DNA from: Fabrea salina | Taxonomy: Eukaryota; Ciliophora; Heterotrichea; Heterotrichida; Fabreidae | Assembly (NCBI GenBank): GCA_022984795.1 | Contig: JALIHJ010000028.1 | Span: forward strand, 124,001-188,000 | Reading direction: 5' to 3' | DNA: 64,000 nt | Part shown: positions 17,011-26,133 of the stretch, one piece after another | Layout of the letters: each line of letters begins with the position of its first letter | Position numbering within the stretch: the first letter of the stretch is position 1 | Made by a program: the position numbers and the translations under genes | Notes under the pieces: generated by a model | What the model saw: only the letters and a program-made list of their open reading frames with translations | Databases searched by the model: none | Told to the model about the DNA's origin: nothing

Positions 17011-17979
17011 TTAAATTAAAGATGCTACAGACTCAAGTTGAGTAGGAAGATTTTGAGTCATGTCGAAGAGAGCCTTCATCTGGACTCCTTTTTTGGTTGC
17101 GTACTGAGAGTTGGTGTATCCCCACCAGTCCCAACACGTTTGAGGGTTGCTGACCAGCGACACTGCAGCTTGAGGGAACAGAACTATCATGTCGTTGGCT
17201 TCTGCCCACTCAATGTACCCAGTGTGGTAGACCACTGCACCTAGAGTCTCGGTGTAGTCCTGGTCGCAGCCGTGAAGCACTAGGTGGACTTTGCACTCCT
17301 TGTTTTTGCAGACTTCAGGAATGTAAATGTAGCCAGTGTCTGCCATGCTGGAGCCACTCCAGTCTGAGTCGGAGAAGTAAGGTTTCTGTTTGAAGGAGTA
17401 AATGTTGGAGGACTTGTAGGAAACCTTTGGGTTGAGTTTGCCGTAAATGTGCTCAAGAATCTTACCGGCTGAGTCAATTAAGCAGTTGTTGATCCAAGGA
17501 TAACCGCTGTAGGAACACACACTACCCCAACCACTATTGATGAAAGCATGACCAGCTGGGATGTTAAAAACTGAAACTAAATTTGAAGAATCAACATAAT
17601 TCTGAAGGTAAGTTTGAAGCTTCTTCATGATCCCTTGATAGTTTACAACATCAAGAGTGCCCGAGAATAGCCAGATCTTAGCGTTTTGGAGGTTGCTAAG
17701 ATCATCAATGAGTCCTTCTTGTTCGTACTTCTTCGTGGTGCTGACCAAGGGATCAAGACTTACTAATGCAGGTGTTTGGGTACAAACGCCAGCTTGCGTA
17801 AGAGAATTTTGAGCGCAGTAGTAAGGACCACCGCCAATAACTCCAGACCCAATAACGGATTGGGAGTAAGCCACCTGCATTTGAACAGTTAAGTAGGCTC
17901 CTGAGCTCAAACCACTGACACTGAACTCTCGCGCAAAGCATCCAATGCTCAAAGCAATCAATCCAATCACAAGTTTCAT
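17011..17979 (-). CDS. secreted PHB-depolymerase-like esterase
   Basis: The 322-aa protein has a signal peptide (MKLVIGLIALSIGCFA). Its alpha/beta-hydrolase core has a nucleophile elbow SGLSSGAYL (GxSxG-type), a likely acid in GTLDVVNYQ and a His in PAGHAFINS. The C-terminal part repeats the esterase-like start (YIYIPEVC, LVLHGCDQDY). This arrangement is known in poly(3-hydroxybutyrate) depolymerases and related bacterial esterases. A phagotrophic ciliate could use it to digest bacterial storage polymer in food vacuoles (inference). Many Cys suggest disulfides. Confidence 0.82.
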   Translation of the reverse strand: MKLVIGLIALSIGCFAREFSVSGLSSGAYLTVQMQVAYSQSVIGSGVIGGGPYYCAQNSLTQAGVCTQTPALVSLDPLVSTTKKYEQEGLIDDLSNLQNAKIWLFSGTLDVVNYQGIMKKLQTYLQNYVDSSNLVSVFNIPAGHAFINSGWGSVCSYSGYPWINNCLIDSAGKILEHIYGKLNPKVSYKSSNIYSFKQKPYFSDSDWSGSSMADTGYIYIPEVCKNKECKVHLVLHGCDQDYTETLGAVVYHTGYIEWAEANDMIVLFPQAAVSLVSNPQTCWDWWGYTNSQYATKKGVQMKALFDMTQNLPTQLESVASLI

Positions 17980-18109
17980 TTATATGTTTGCGCTGGTTTA
18001 GAAACTTCTCCTATTTAATGGAAGGTAATTGCCCTAAAAAGGGTATTTCGAGTGACTTTATTTATTTAACTTCTTTATTCTATACCAGATTGGTTTTAGT
18101 AACCATATA

Positions 18110-19336
18110 TTAAAGCTTAGGAGAAGGGTTACTCAAAGTTTGTCTGAGATTTTCAGCCAGGGCACCTATAAATTCCTGTGTATTAAGCCAGTGCTCTCTG
18201 TTAGCTCCAGAACCGTGAACACAGATTGCCAAGTCCTTAGTCATCTTTCCACTCTCTACAGTTTCTATAACTACTTTTTCCAAAACAGCACAGAACTTCC
18301 TAAGTTGTTCATTAGAGTCTAGTTTAGCCCTGTGAGCTAAGCCTCTAGTCCAGGCAAATATAGAAGCTATGGGGTTGCTTGAGGTTTCTTGTCCTTTCTG
18401 GTGCATTCTGTAATGCCTTGTGATAGTTCCGTGGGCAGCCTCTGCTTCTAAAGCTCCATCAGGCGAAACCAGCACTGAAGTCATCAGCCCCAAACTGCCA
18501 TAGCCTTGAGCCACTATATCACTTTGCACGTCTCCGTCGTAATTCTTGCAAGCCCATACAAACCCCCCTTGGCTCTTTATAGCTTGGGCTACCATGTCGT
18601 CGATGAGTCTGTGCTCATAAGTTAAGCTTTGCCTTTCGAAGCTAGTTTTGTACTCAGTTTGGTAAATTTCTGCAAAGATGTCTTTGAACCTTCCGTCATA
18701 GTTCTTTAGAATGGTGTTTTTCGAACTGAAGTAAAGGGGCATTTTCCTGGCTAAAGCAAACTCAAAGCAAGCCCTGGCAAACTCTTTTATGGATTCGTCA
18801 GTGTTGTACATGGCCATAGTCACTCCAGGTCCTTTGAAGTCAAAAACTTTGTGTTCCTTTCCATTCACTACAAGTTTAACTTCGCATGGTTGGTCCACTA
18901 CTAAGTCAGTGGATTTGTACTGGTCGGCATGGGCGTGTCTTCCGATCACAATAGGTTTTTTCCACCCAGGCACTAGTCTTGGAATGTTTTTAATCACTAT
19001 AGGTTCTCTGAAAACAGTTCCTCGGAGTTCATTGCGGATGGTCCCGTTGGGACTCTTCCACATTTTTTGGAGTGAAAACTCAGACACCCGTTGTTCGTCA
19101 GGAGTGATCGTTGCACACTTGATTCCTACTTTGCAGTCTTTGATAGCTTTAGCAGCGTCTAGAGTGACTTGGTCGTTTGTTGCGTCGCGGTTCTGAATGC
19201 TGAGATCGAAGTAAAGAATAGGGATGTCCACATAAGGCAGGATAAGTTGCCTTTTAATCATTTCCCAGATGATCCGAGTCATTTCGTCCCCATCTAGTTC
19301 TGCAACTGGGTTGCTTACTTTAATCTTGTTTGCCAT
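18110..19336 (-). CDS. IDH1: NADP-dependent isocitrate dehydrogenase
   Basis: The 408-aa protein is full length for the cytosolic eukaryotic type. It begins [19 protein letters not shown] and contains the substrate loop [32 protein letters not shown], and the metal-binding motif [21 protein letters not shown] with [12 protein letters not shown]. It makes 2-oxoglutarate and NADPH. No mitochondrial presequence or clear peroxisomal signal (it ends NPSPKL) is seen, so a cytosolic place is likely. Its ATG is 15 bp from the divergent aspartic-protease-like gene. Confidence 0.96.
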   Translation of the reverse strand: MANKIKVSNPVAELDGDEMTRIIWEMIKRQLILPYVDIPILYFDLSIQNRDATNDQVTLDAAKAIKDCKVGIKCATITPDEQRVSEFSLQKMWKSPNGTIRNELRGTVFREPIVIKNIPRLVPGWKKPIVIGRHAHADQYKSTDLVVDQPCEVKLVVNGKEHKVFDFKGPGVTMAMYNTDESIKEFARACFEFALARKMPLYFSSKNTILKNYDGRFKDIFAEIYQTEYKTSFERQSLTYEHRLIDDMVAQAIKSQGGFVWACKNYDGDVQSDIVAQGYGSLGLMTSVLVSPDGALEAEAAHGTITRHYRMHQKGQETSSNPIASIFAWTRGLAHRAKLDSNEQLRKFCAVLEKVVIETVESGKMTKDLAICVHGSGANREHWLNTQEFIGALAENLRQTLSNPSPKL

Positions 19337-19351
19337 TTATAGTGATGTAAT

Positions 19352-20569
19352 ATGTTTGCAGCATATCTGATTTCACTACTAGTCTCTGTGTGGGGTTTGG
19401 AGCTAGAAGCTTACTCCTATTCTAAAAATGGTAAAGTGCACTTAGAGTACTATGTACAAGCTCACATTGGGTCTCCTCCGCAGCCTGTCAGGCTGACTAT
19501 TTCTACAAACCTAAACTATACTTGGGTTGCTGCAGTTCTTTGTAATTGCTCTAGTGGTCCTTTTGACCCGGATAAAAGCTCTAGTTTTGTAAGCTTTGAA
19601 GAAACTTCTCTTGTTCCCTTTAGGCAAGGAAACCTCACGGGAACTATTTCTAGTGACTTTTTTTACTTGGGAGACCTTAAACTCAAAGCTAACTTTACTC
19701 TAGGAACTTCGAAAAGCTTGTACAAGTGGGAGGACATTTCTGGGGAAGGCGTTTTGGGTCTTGGAATTGGTAGTTCACTTATCAGTGCGATGCCTTACAG
19801 GCTTAGAAACTATTCTTTAGAGTTTAGTGACAAAGGTTACCTAAGGTTTGGGGAGCCACTAAAAGACTACGAATTTTACGAAGCACAAGGACCTGAGTTC
19901 AAACTTGATTCTGAAAAGTACGCAATTGGAAGCCACTACCAAAGGTCAAGTCCTCAAGGTTTGGTGCTGGACTCAGGTTCGGACCTTACTTACCTGCCCT
20001 CTGAAAAATTCAGTCAGTTCAGAAGCAACTTTTTATTTGGAAACTGTTTTCACTGGAAAAACATGATGAAGGACATACCTGAAGAGTACGTGTGCTACTG
20101 CGAAGGAGGCAGTCCTCCTGGCTTGCCTACTTTTAACTTTATACTTAAAAACACTAAGTACAGTTTGGAACCTAGTGACTACTTAAAAGAGCCTTACATT
20201 GAAAAAGAAACTAAAAGGGCTGTTTGTAGACTAGGAATAGCTGAGTCCCAAACTAAGTACTTCACACTAGGAATAGCCTTTTTTGAAAAGTACCAAGCCT
20301 TCTTCGACCCTAAAAACAAACTAGTCGGCTTAAAAGGAGGCCAAAGAATGAACCTAGCTAACGTGTTTGACCCCACTTTAGCAGTTACAGGGATTATTCT
20401 TTTTGTGCTGCTTTTAATTACAATAGTTTACTTCACCTACAAAAAAGCACTTAAAGACCAAAACAAGCAACTGAAGAAATCGTTTAAGTTAGAAATCGCT
20501 CAGAAGACTTCGTCCGACCCCTTTTACTTAGCAGCTAAGTTCACAGAATCTAAAAGAAAGGCCACTTAA
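19352..20569 (+). CDS. pepsin-like membrane protein, first catalytic Asp missing
   Basis: The 405-aa type I membrane protein has a signal peptide (FAAYLISLLVSVWG), a two-lobed pepsin (A1) fold and a C-terminal membrane helix (TGIILFVLLLITIVYF, about residue 350). The first active-site motif, normally DTGS, reads STNL in LTISTNLNYTWV, while the second is intact (VLDSGSDLTYLP). The flap and Cys pairs are kept. Since both Asp are needed, it is probably a pseudoprotease, such as a binding or sorting protein. The fold assignment is firm. Confidence 0.85.
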   Translation: MFAAYLISLLVSVWGLELEAYSYSKNGKVHLEYYVQAHIGSPPQPVRLTISTNLNYTWVAAVLCNCSSGPFDPDKSSSFVSFEETSLVPFRQGNLTGTISSDFFYLGDLKLKANFTLGTSKSLYKWEDISGEGVLGLGIGSSLISAMPYRLRNYSLEFSDKGYLRFGEPLKDYEFYEAQGPEFKLDSEKYAIGSHYQRSSPQGLVLDSGSDLTYLPSEKFSQFRSNFLFGNCFHWKNMMKDIPEEYVCYCEGGSPPGLPTFNFILKNTKYSLEPSDYLKEPYIEKETKRAVCRLGIAESQTKYFTLGIAFFEKYQAFFDPKNKLVGLKGGQRMNLANVFDPTLAVTGIILFVLLLITIVYFTYKKALKDQNKQLKKSFKLEIAQKTSSDPFYLAAKFTESKRKAT

Positions 20570-20574
20570 TAAGC

Positions 20575-21450
20575 TTACCTTCCAAAAGAGTTCATTCCTT
20601 TGTAGCCTGCGCCTTTCATTTGTTGCTTCAAAAAAAGTTCTTCGTTAGGTTTGAAGTAAGGGTCAAAGTCGGTGGTGTCTTCAGCAGTTAAGTGAGTCCA
20701 CTTAGACTGGCCTTTTCTGCCAAACTCGCCTCTTCTTTTCTGAAGCACACTTGGCAGTATACTTTTGTCGTAGTCGCCTTCAACAGGTGCGTTAAAGTCC
20801 CTTTGGAACACTGGGTGGAGTTTTCCTTCTGGGTCTCTTTCCTGGTAAAACACTCCTTTGTGGTAGAATTTCTGTAAGTAGTTTATCGGTCTTTGTTGGA
20901 GTTTTGCTGTTTCGTCAGTGCCTAAAGCTTGGTCTTCTTGTTTCCTTTCCCAGTCTGTTAAGTTGCGTCTTCTTTCTATTTCTTTGAGTTCTTTTTCTCG
21001 GGCTTCTTTGGCTTCTCTTTCTTTGAGCACCCTTTTGACTTCTCTGATGCGCCAGTGTTTGTAGGCTTCTACTTCGTCTTCTGAAGAAGACTCTTCGTCT
21101 GTCTCAGAGTGTTCTTGGCACTCACGCTGAATGAGTTCAGCTACTAGTTTCCTAGTGTTGTTTTTGCGTTCTTGGGCAAGTTGGGAAAGCTTTTCTTGGA
21201 CTTCTTTTTGGGCTAGTTCTTGCTTTTCTTGACAAGTGGATCGGCTTGGCTTGGGTACGAAAGTAGGTTTGGGACGCGGTTGCTGAGACTGGTGTTCAGA
21301 ATACTCTTCTTGGAAGAAAGCTGGAAGTTCTTCTATTGGCTTGTTGGAGGTTTTTTTGTTAGCTAGTGCTTTTTGCTTGATGAGAGCTCTTCTAGAAGGT
21401 TGTTTTGAAGGGAACTCTAGTTTCTGAGGAAGTTGTATTTGTTTGTCCAT
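20575..21450 (-). CDS. MFAP1: MFAP1-like spliceosomal B-complex protein
   Basis: The 291-aa protein is highly charged in the middle (SDETDEESSSEDEVEAYKHW-type acidic then Arg/Glu helix). Its C-terminal part matches MFAP1: YLQKFYHKGVFYQ, VFQRDFNAPVEGDYDKSILP, and KWTHLTAEDTTDFDPY. MFAP1 is a core component of the precatalytic spliceosome in animals and yeast-like fungi. It is shorter than the human protein (439 aa), mainly in the N-terminal half. The presence of a full splicing factor fits the intron-bearing genes here. Confidence 0.88.
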   Translation of the reverse strand: MDKQIQLPQKLEFPSKQPSRRALIKQKALANKKTSNKPIEELPAFFQEEYSEHQSQQPRPKPTFVPKPSRSTCQEKQELAQKEVQEKLSQLAQERKNNTRKLVAELIQRECQEHSETDEESSSEDEVEAYKHWRIREVKRVLKEREAKEAREKELKEIERRRNLTDWERKQEDQALGTDETAKLQQRPINYLQKFYHKGVFYQERDPEGKLHPVFQRDFNAPVEGDYDKSILPSVLQKRRGEFGRKGQSKWTHLTAEDTTDFDPYFKPNEELFLKQQMKGAGYKGMNSFGR

Positions 21451-21472
21451 GTTGATTAAGAGGATTAAATTA

Positions 21473-22384
21473 TTAGATTCCCCATCCTAAAAGAAGGCGA
21501 ACTCCCTCACCAAGGTTGTAACCTTGTGTGCTTTGACTGTCAGATCCACCTATTGACCCAAAGTCTGCATTGATCTTTTGGTAGTGAGTTAGGTAGTTTG
21601 TCACCACCTGGTCAACTCCTGACTTAGTTAGAAGTCCTGCAAACACGTTTTCAAACCCAGTGTAGTTGCACACAGTGTTCCAGCTGTTGATGTCTTTTTC
21701 AACTTCGTCTATTTTGCCTACCAAGGAGCCAATCACAAAGATGTCTCCTCCTTCAAGTTTTTTGAGGTCGTTGGAAATGTCGTCGTATTTGGGCTCAAGT
21801 CCAATCCAGTTTTTGGCGCACTGGGAAGTGTTGGTTTTAGAGAGACCGTGGATTACTCCTCCATAGAAGTCGTAGTTGCCAGTTGAAACACGCAAAGAAG
21901 ACTTCAAGCTCCATCCAGTAAGTAGCCTCAAAACTTCGCCAATGTCCTTTCCGCAAGTTTTGTAGTTGCTGGGACAGTTACGGATTCCATCTAAGTCAGC
22001 ATTGATGGTGAAGAGGTGCTTAGCGTAGTTCCAGGAGATGATGCCAGCTCCATCAGGGCCCATGATTTTTTTGAGCTGAGTGATCAACCCAGAGAAGTCG
22101 CAGTCGCTAGTAGCGTTTTGGGCTTGGGTCATGATGTTTACAATGTCATTGAGGGCTTTGGGCACAGCAGTAAGGTTTCCAGCCAAGGCAGCTTGCACGT
22201 CCTGTCCAAGTTTCACAACAGAGCCATTGATCAGGTTAACTACTCCGCTGCACTTGTCGGGGTCTGAAGGGTTGGCTTGGATTCCTTGGATGAATCCTTC
22301 AGTTAGGTCTTCAGCATCAGCTGGGGTGAAGGTGGCATTGCTCAAACCTAAGAGAGCTAAGCATAGAACTCCGAGCATTTTCAT
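21473..22384 (-). CDS. secreted protein with internally duplicated domain
   Basis: The 303-aa protein has a signal peptide (MKMLGVLCLALLGLSNA). Two related halves of about 135 residues each end similarly (DIGEVLRLLTGWSL and LGEGVRLLLGWGI) and have Cys at matching places (CSGVV/CAKNW, SDCDF/TVCNY). Several NxT/NxS sites suggest glycosylation. I do not recognise a named family. The high codon regularity and signal peptide suggest an abundant secreted or vacuolar protein. Confidence 0.78.
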   Translation of the reverse strand: MKMLGVLCLALLGLSNATFTPADAEDLTEGFIQGIQANPSDPDKCSGVVNLINGSVVKLGQDVQAALAGNLTAVPKALNDIVNIMTQAQNATSDCDFSGLITQLKKIMGPDGAGIISWNYAKHLFTINADLDGIRNCPSNYKTCGKDIGEVLRLLTGWSLKSSLRVSTGNYDFYGGVIHGLSKTNTSQCAKNWIGLEPKYDDISNDLKKLEGGDIFVIGSLVGKIDEVEKDINSWNTVCNYTGFENVFAGLLTKSGVDQVVTNYLTHYQKINADFGSIGGSDSQSTQGYNLGEGVRLLLGWGI

Positions 22385-22472
22385 CTTTTAATTTCTTCAC
22401 CTAAAATGGTGAGTCAATAAAATATTTACCTAGAAACTTTAACAACCAGCAAGCATTTTAAATCCTTTATAG

Positions 22473-23999
22473 TTAACATTTATCTTTTCTGAACTGCTTC
22501 ACAAAATAATACATGTCTGGCAAAGCTTCTTGGAAGTTCATAGAAATTCTAGGTCTGTATAAGTACAATTTTTCTTGGGGAATTTCTTCAGGTTCAGGAA
22601 CTTTTTCTTCACACTTGTAAATAAGGGGGTTGGGTGGAGGTGTTTTGAGTGCAGGAGTAGGGATTGGAGTGTAGTTGGAAAGGCTATTAGGACATAAGGC
22701 TGAAATATTAGGGTAGCCTCTTCTGTGTCTTTTGCCTTCAATGTCGGCAGAAGCAGCCCTGGACTTTAATTCTTGCATGTAAAGGTCTCTGGACTTCGTG
22801 TTGCGTTGGTAAATCCGCGCCAAAGGTTTTGTTTTGATTAAGCTGAAAGGCTTTTTAGAGGAGTTTTCAGACTTTTTGGTGCGGTGGATAAAGTTTTGTG
22901 TGGGCTTGGTGAAGTTAGCTAGAGGGTTTACTTGCTTAGGAAGGCACTTGGAGTTTTGAGTGGAGTTAAGGGACCTTTCGAACTGGAACTTCTGTGTATT
23001 TGAACTTTTAGTTGTTAAGGAGTAGGGGTCAAGTGGGGGTTTAGGAGTTCTTTGGCGTTTAGGAGTCACTATAGTGAAACTGAACTTTTCCTTAGGCTTA
23101 ACTATTGACTTAAAGTCGTAGAAGTTGGCGTAGTTTATAGGGTTTTTGAAAGAAGGAACCTTTTTCACGTTGACTCCAGTTGTCTTTTGGTCAAGATTTA
23201 AGTCGTCCACTATGATGTTGGGGTCTAGTCGGTTGTACTTCTTTAGAATAGTTGCGTGCTTAAACTTGTTTTCTTCCCAAAGTTTTTTCATACTTAGGAT
23301 TAGCAGTCTCCTTCTGATTTCTTCTAGTTTTTGTTGGATTATTTTTTGGTTGATTTTCCTCAGAAAAACTCTGCATAAGCCTGACACAAAGTGGCTCTGG
23401 ATGACATCTAAAGCTTTGTTTTTCTTGTGAGTGTTTTCTTTAGCTTTTATCTTAAGTGCTCTGTAGTACCTTACTCTAGCTAAAAATCCCCTTATGAACC
23501 TTTGAATAGTTATAGTGGCTGAAATGCTGTTTTTGTCCACAGCTTCCCACATAGACTCAATTTTCTTTGTGATGAAAATAAAGTTCTGGTCTAACTTGGA
23601 CTTAGCTGTACTTAGTAACTCCGAAGAGTACTTTTTGCGGACTAAGTAACCCCTAGCGTGTTTTTGAATTACTAAAGCTGCTTTTTCTTGCTGGCTCATT
23701 ACTTGTTTTCTTAGACTCATGTTGCTTTGAATGAACTCTAAGTTCCTAAGTAGCTTTTTCTTCTGGACACCGAATTTCTTTTTTTCACTGCTAAACTTAA
23801 TTGTTCTTTTGTCTATCAGACTTAGTTTTTCTTTGAAGTAGTGCTTGTCATGCCTAGTTTTCAAAGCTCTTTGCATAGTTGTGTCTTCATAAAAGCGGTT
23901 CATGTAGTTCTTAGTAAACGAGTAAGACTGCCCATGCCAGTTGGGACTGCTAGACAGTTTACGCTCAGTAGAAAAGTATCTTTGTTTAGAGTACTGCAT
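22473..23999 (-). CDS. IQ-motif protein, basic
   Basis: The 508-aa basic protein has two clear IQ motifs for calmodulin binding: AALVIQKHARGYLVRKKY (about residue 110) and ATITIQRFIRGFLARVRYY (about residue 160). A helical stretch and a Pro/Ser-rich disordered C-terminus (TPIPTPALKTPPPNP) follow. No other domain is seen. Such proteins often sit at the cortical or ciliary cytoskeleton, where Stentor has calcium-driven myonemes; this is inference. It is divergent from the DZIP1-like gene by 64 bp. Confidence 0.75.
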   Translation of the reverse strand: MQYSKQRYFSTERKLSSSPNWHGQSYSFTKNYMNRFYEDTTMQRALKTRHDKHYFKEKLSLIDKRTIKFSSEKKKFGVQKKKLLRNLEFIQSNMSLRKQVMSQQEKAALVIQKHARGYLVRKKYSSELLSTAKSKLDQNFIFITKKIESMWEAVDKNSISATITIQRFIRGFLARVRYYRALKIKAKENTHKKNKALDVIQSHFVSGLCRVFLRKINQKIIQQKLEEIRRRLLILSMKKLWEENKFKHATILKKYNRLDPNIIVDDLNLDQKTTGVNVKKVPSFKNPINYANFYDFKSIVKPKEKFSFTIVTPKRQRTPKPPLDPYSLTTKSSNTQKFQFERSLNSTQNSKCLPKQVNPLANFTKPTQNFIHRTKKSENSSKKPFSLIKTKPLARIYQRNTKSRDLYMQELKSRAASADIEGKRHRRGYPNISALCPNSLSNYTPIPTPALKTPPPNPLIYKCEEKVPEPEEIPQEKLYLYRPRISMNFQEALPDMYYFVKQFRKDKC

Positions 24000-24063
24000 A
24001 AGAAATATTATGCAAGGGTTCCGTAAGTTTTAAACAGACTTTGAATTAGACGAAAGAAGAAGA

Positions 24064-24723
24064 ATGAACTGGCGCAACATAGACTCAGTCGACATCGGGG
24101 AAGTCATAAACGTAACTGGCACTTAGGGCAACTTGAGAGGACTTAACTCAGTTCTGGACGACCTTACTTATGTCAACCTAGAAAACGAACACCCTAACAC
24201 CAACCCTGAAACTCTCAAAATGCTCAAAGTTATGCAACTGGGACTCCAGTACCTCACTTACAGCAAAAAATACCTTAAAGACTGGACTACCCAAATGTAC
24301 AACTCAGCTGCACACGAAAAGCAACAAAACATCATACTTTCCCACGCTTACAAACGCCAAAAAGCCAAAATCCGCAAAATGCTCAAAGCTATAGAAAAGT
24401 ATGACGTGCGCGGCAGTCAGTACGAGGTATTGGCGGATTCTTTGAAAATTCAAATTCCAAAAGACTTTAAAAACCTAGAAGAACGCAAGATCCATAAAGA
24501 ACCTTCTTATCTGTCCAAGCTCAAACCTGAAGAGGTTTCTCAGGACAAACCTGACGACGAACTCCAGGACTCTGACTTCGAACTCTCGATGTCTTTGGCT
24601 GACCGCAAGTCTTTGCCGGATGCCAAGCAGTTTAAGTTTTCTAAAGAACCTGAACAAAGTGTTAGTAGGTTCAACAACCCTTACAGCTTAAACACTGTGG
24701 ACGAAGAAATACAAGAAACTTAA
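24064..24723 (+). CDS. DZIP1-like N-terminal-domain protein (basal body/cilium)
   Basis: Spliced from 24064-24111 and 24127-24723, 214 aa. It begins MNWRNIDSVDIGEV and continues LDDLTYVNLENE, LKMLKVMQLGLQYLTYSKKYL, the pattern of the Dzip-like N-terminal domain. A coiled coil follows. Animal DZIP1/iguana acts at the basal body appendages in ciliogenesis. The C2H2 finger that normally follows is absent; the sequence passes into KYDVRGSQYEVLADSL. The 15-nt intron removes an in-frame TAG. Its TAA stop shares the TTAA at 24720-24723 with the convergent gene. Confidence 0.72.
24112..24126 (+). other. 15-nt spliceosomal intron
   Basis: GTAACTGGCACTTAG in the DZIP1-like gene, ending with the in-frame TAG. 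A is at position 10. Without it the N-terminal MNWRNIDSVD motif would be cut off. Confidence 0.9.
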
Positions 24724-25742
24724 CTTGCTAAAATATCTATGTCCTGCTTGATTAATTGCTTGACCATGGCTTCTGTTACTTCTTCAAGAGTGTTGGGTGC
24801 CCAAATAGGTTTGGTTTGATGCTTTTGTATGATTCTGGAGAGTATTGCTTGTTCTATGTTGGACCTGTAAGTAGTGAATAGTTTCAAGTCAACGTTGGCT
24901 TCGTGCTTTATAGCTTCTAGGTAACTCAGGTCCTTGAGTTTCTTAAATCCTTCAAAAGCTACTTTAAGTGTTAGTGGACTAGACTCGTTCATAACTTTTA
25001 GTGTGCTTTGTGCAAGTGCGTTTGTGGGTTTTCTGTTTAGCTTTTCAAAAATTTCTTCAATGCTTTTGGCTTGACCAAACACTTCTTGGATGACTTCGTT
25101 GTTTTTTTCGTAAAAAGTGTCTTCTTTGGGTTCGCTGTGGAAGTGATCACAAACTCTAGTAAAGTCTTCTCCGTTTTCTAAGCGACTTATAAACTCTTGG
25201 AGATGCTTTTTTTCCAAGTAATGAGTAGTCAGTCCTGTTTTGTAGCAGTCAACTCCTTTTAAGGTGCACGAGCTTAAGTACAAGTAAAGTCCCCAAGAAG
25301 GGTCTAGTTTTGAAAGGAAGTACCCAGCAGTGGAGTTAGGAACTAAACCTATTAAGTGCTCAGGCATGCTCCACTTAGTAGACTCCACTCCTACCTTTAA
25401 CTTACAAGCTGCTCCTAAGCCATACCCAAGTCCTATTACGTGTCCTTCCCAAATACTTAAGGTGTCTTGTTTAAGGTAAAAGGTCTTTGCAAGCATTCTG
25501 TAAACAGTTCTGCAGAAGTTGTAAGAAGAAGCTGGGTTTTCAGCTAAAGCTTTTAAGTCGGCTCCCGCGCTAAGCGCCAAATGGCAAGTTGAGCTTACAA
25601 GTAACCTTTTGTCTGTGTTAGAAACCTGTGACAGAACTTCTTCAGCCATGCTTTGGTTGATGGCGTTGAGTTTCTTAGGTCTGTTAAGTAGAACTTTATG
25701 AAGGTGTGAGTTAGACTGAACAATCACTTTGTGACTTACCAT
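24720..25742 (-). CDS. HIBCH: 3-hydroxyisobutyryl-CoA hydrolase (valine catabolism)
   Basis: The 340-aa crotonase-fold enzyme has NRPKKLNAINQSM, the oxyanion loop LALSAGADLKAL, IWEGHVIGLGYGLGAACKLKV, and the hydrolase-type acid motif WSMPEHLIGLVPNSTAGYFLSKL. A characteristic C-terminal helical part with NALAQSTLKVMNESSPLTLKV distinguishes HIBCH from enoyl-CoA hydratase. It hydrolyses 3-hydroxyisobutyryl-CoA. A clear mitochondrial presequence is not seen. It starts 7 nt after the MAPR gene and its stop overlaps that of the DZIP1-like gene by 4 nt. Confidence 0.88.
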   Translation of the reverse strand: MVSHKVIVQSNSHLHKVLLNRPKKLNAINQSMAEEVLSQVSNTDKRLLVSSTCHLALSAGADLKALAENPASSYNFCRTVYRMLAKTFYLKQDTLSIWEGHVIGLGYGLGAACKLKVGVESTKWSMPEHLIGLVPNSTAGYFLSKLDPSWGLYLYLSSCTLKGVDCYKTGLTTHYLEKKHLQEFISRLENGEDFTRVCDHFHSEPKEDTFYEKNNEVIQEVFGQAKSIEEIFEKLNRKPTNALAQSTLKVMNESSPLTLKVAFEGFKKLKDLSYLEAIKHEANVDLKLFTTYRSNIEQAILSRIIQKHQTKPIWAPNTLEEVTEAMVKQLIKQDIDILAS

Positions 25743-25749
25743 TTTGGAG

Positions 25750-26124
25750 TTAATTACTGAGTCTCCCCATCACAGAGTACCTTTTTTTGAAGTAGGTTAC
25801 CCACTCCTGGAGGGTTTTTTGTTGTTGAAGAGTTAGTTGTTCTTTAGAGTTAAGCAGTCCAGGGTTCATGTCCATTCTGCCTAGAGGAACAGAAATATCT
25901 TTGCCTACAAAGCACTCGTAAGGCTGTCCTTTCCGGTAAGACTCGCTTTTGTTCACATCGAACACTAACCCTCCTACAGCTAAGCACCTAGGAAATTCAT
26001 TCCCATCGTACTTGGAGAGTTCTTCAAGTGTAAAGGTTCTGTTTGGCACTTTCTTAGTGTAAACATAATATATTCCAGCTGCAGCTAACACCAAAGCTAT
26101 TGCTATAACTAGGACTAGTTCCAT
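25750..26124 (-). CDS. MAPR (PGRMC-like) cytochrome-b5-fold membrane protein
   Basis: The 124-aa protein has an N-terminal membrane helix (LVLVIAIALVLAAAGIYYVY) and a membrane-associated progesterone-receptor-type domain: RTFTLEELSKYDGNEF, AVGGLVFDVNKSESYRKGQPYECFVGKDISVPLG. The Tyr-containing region is the heme/steroid site in PGRMC proteins. The start codon lies inside one copy of a 17-bp target duplication made by a LINE insertion, so its original upstream region now sits 461-478 bp further away. HIBCH follows after 7 nt. Confidence 0.87.
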   Translation of the reverse strand: MELVLVIAIALVLAAAGIYYVYTKKVPNRTFTLEELSKYDGNEFPRCLAVGGLVFDVNKSESYRKGQPYECFVGKDISVPLGRMDMNPGLLNSKEQLTLQQQKTLQEWVTYFKKRYSVMGRLSN

Positions 26125-26133
26125 AATTAATAT
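26117..26133. repeat. 17-bp target site duplication, gene-proximal copy
   Basis: AGTTCCATAATTAATAT, identical to 26595-26611. It includes the MAPR start codon (CAT at 26122-26124) and nine bases upstream. Confidence 0.93.
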
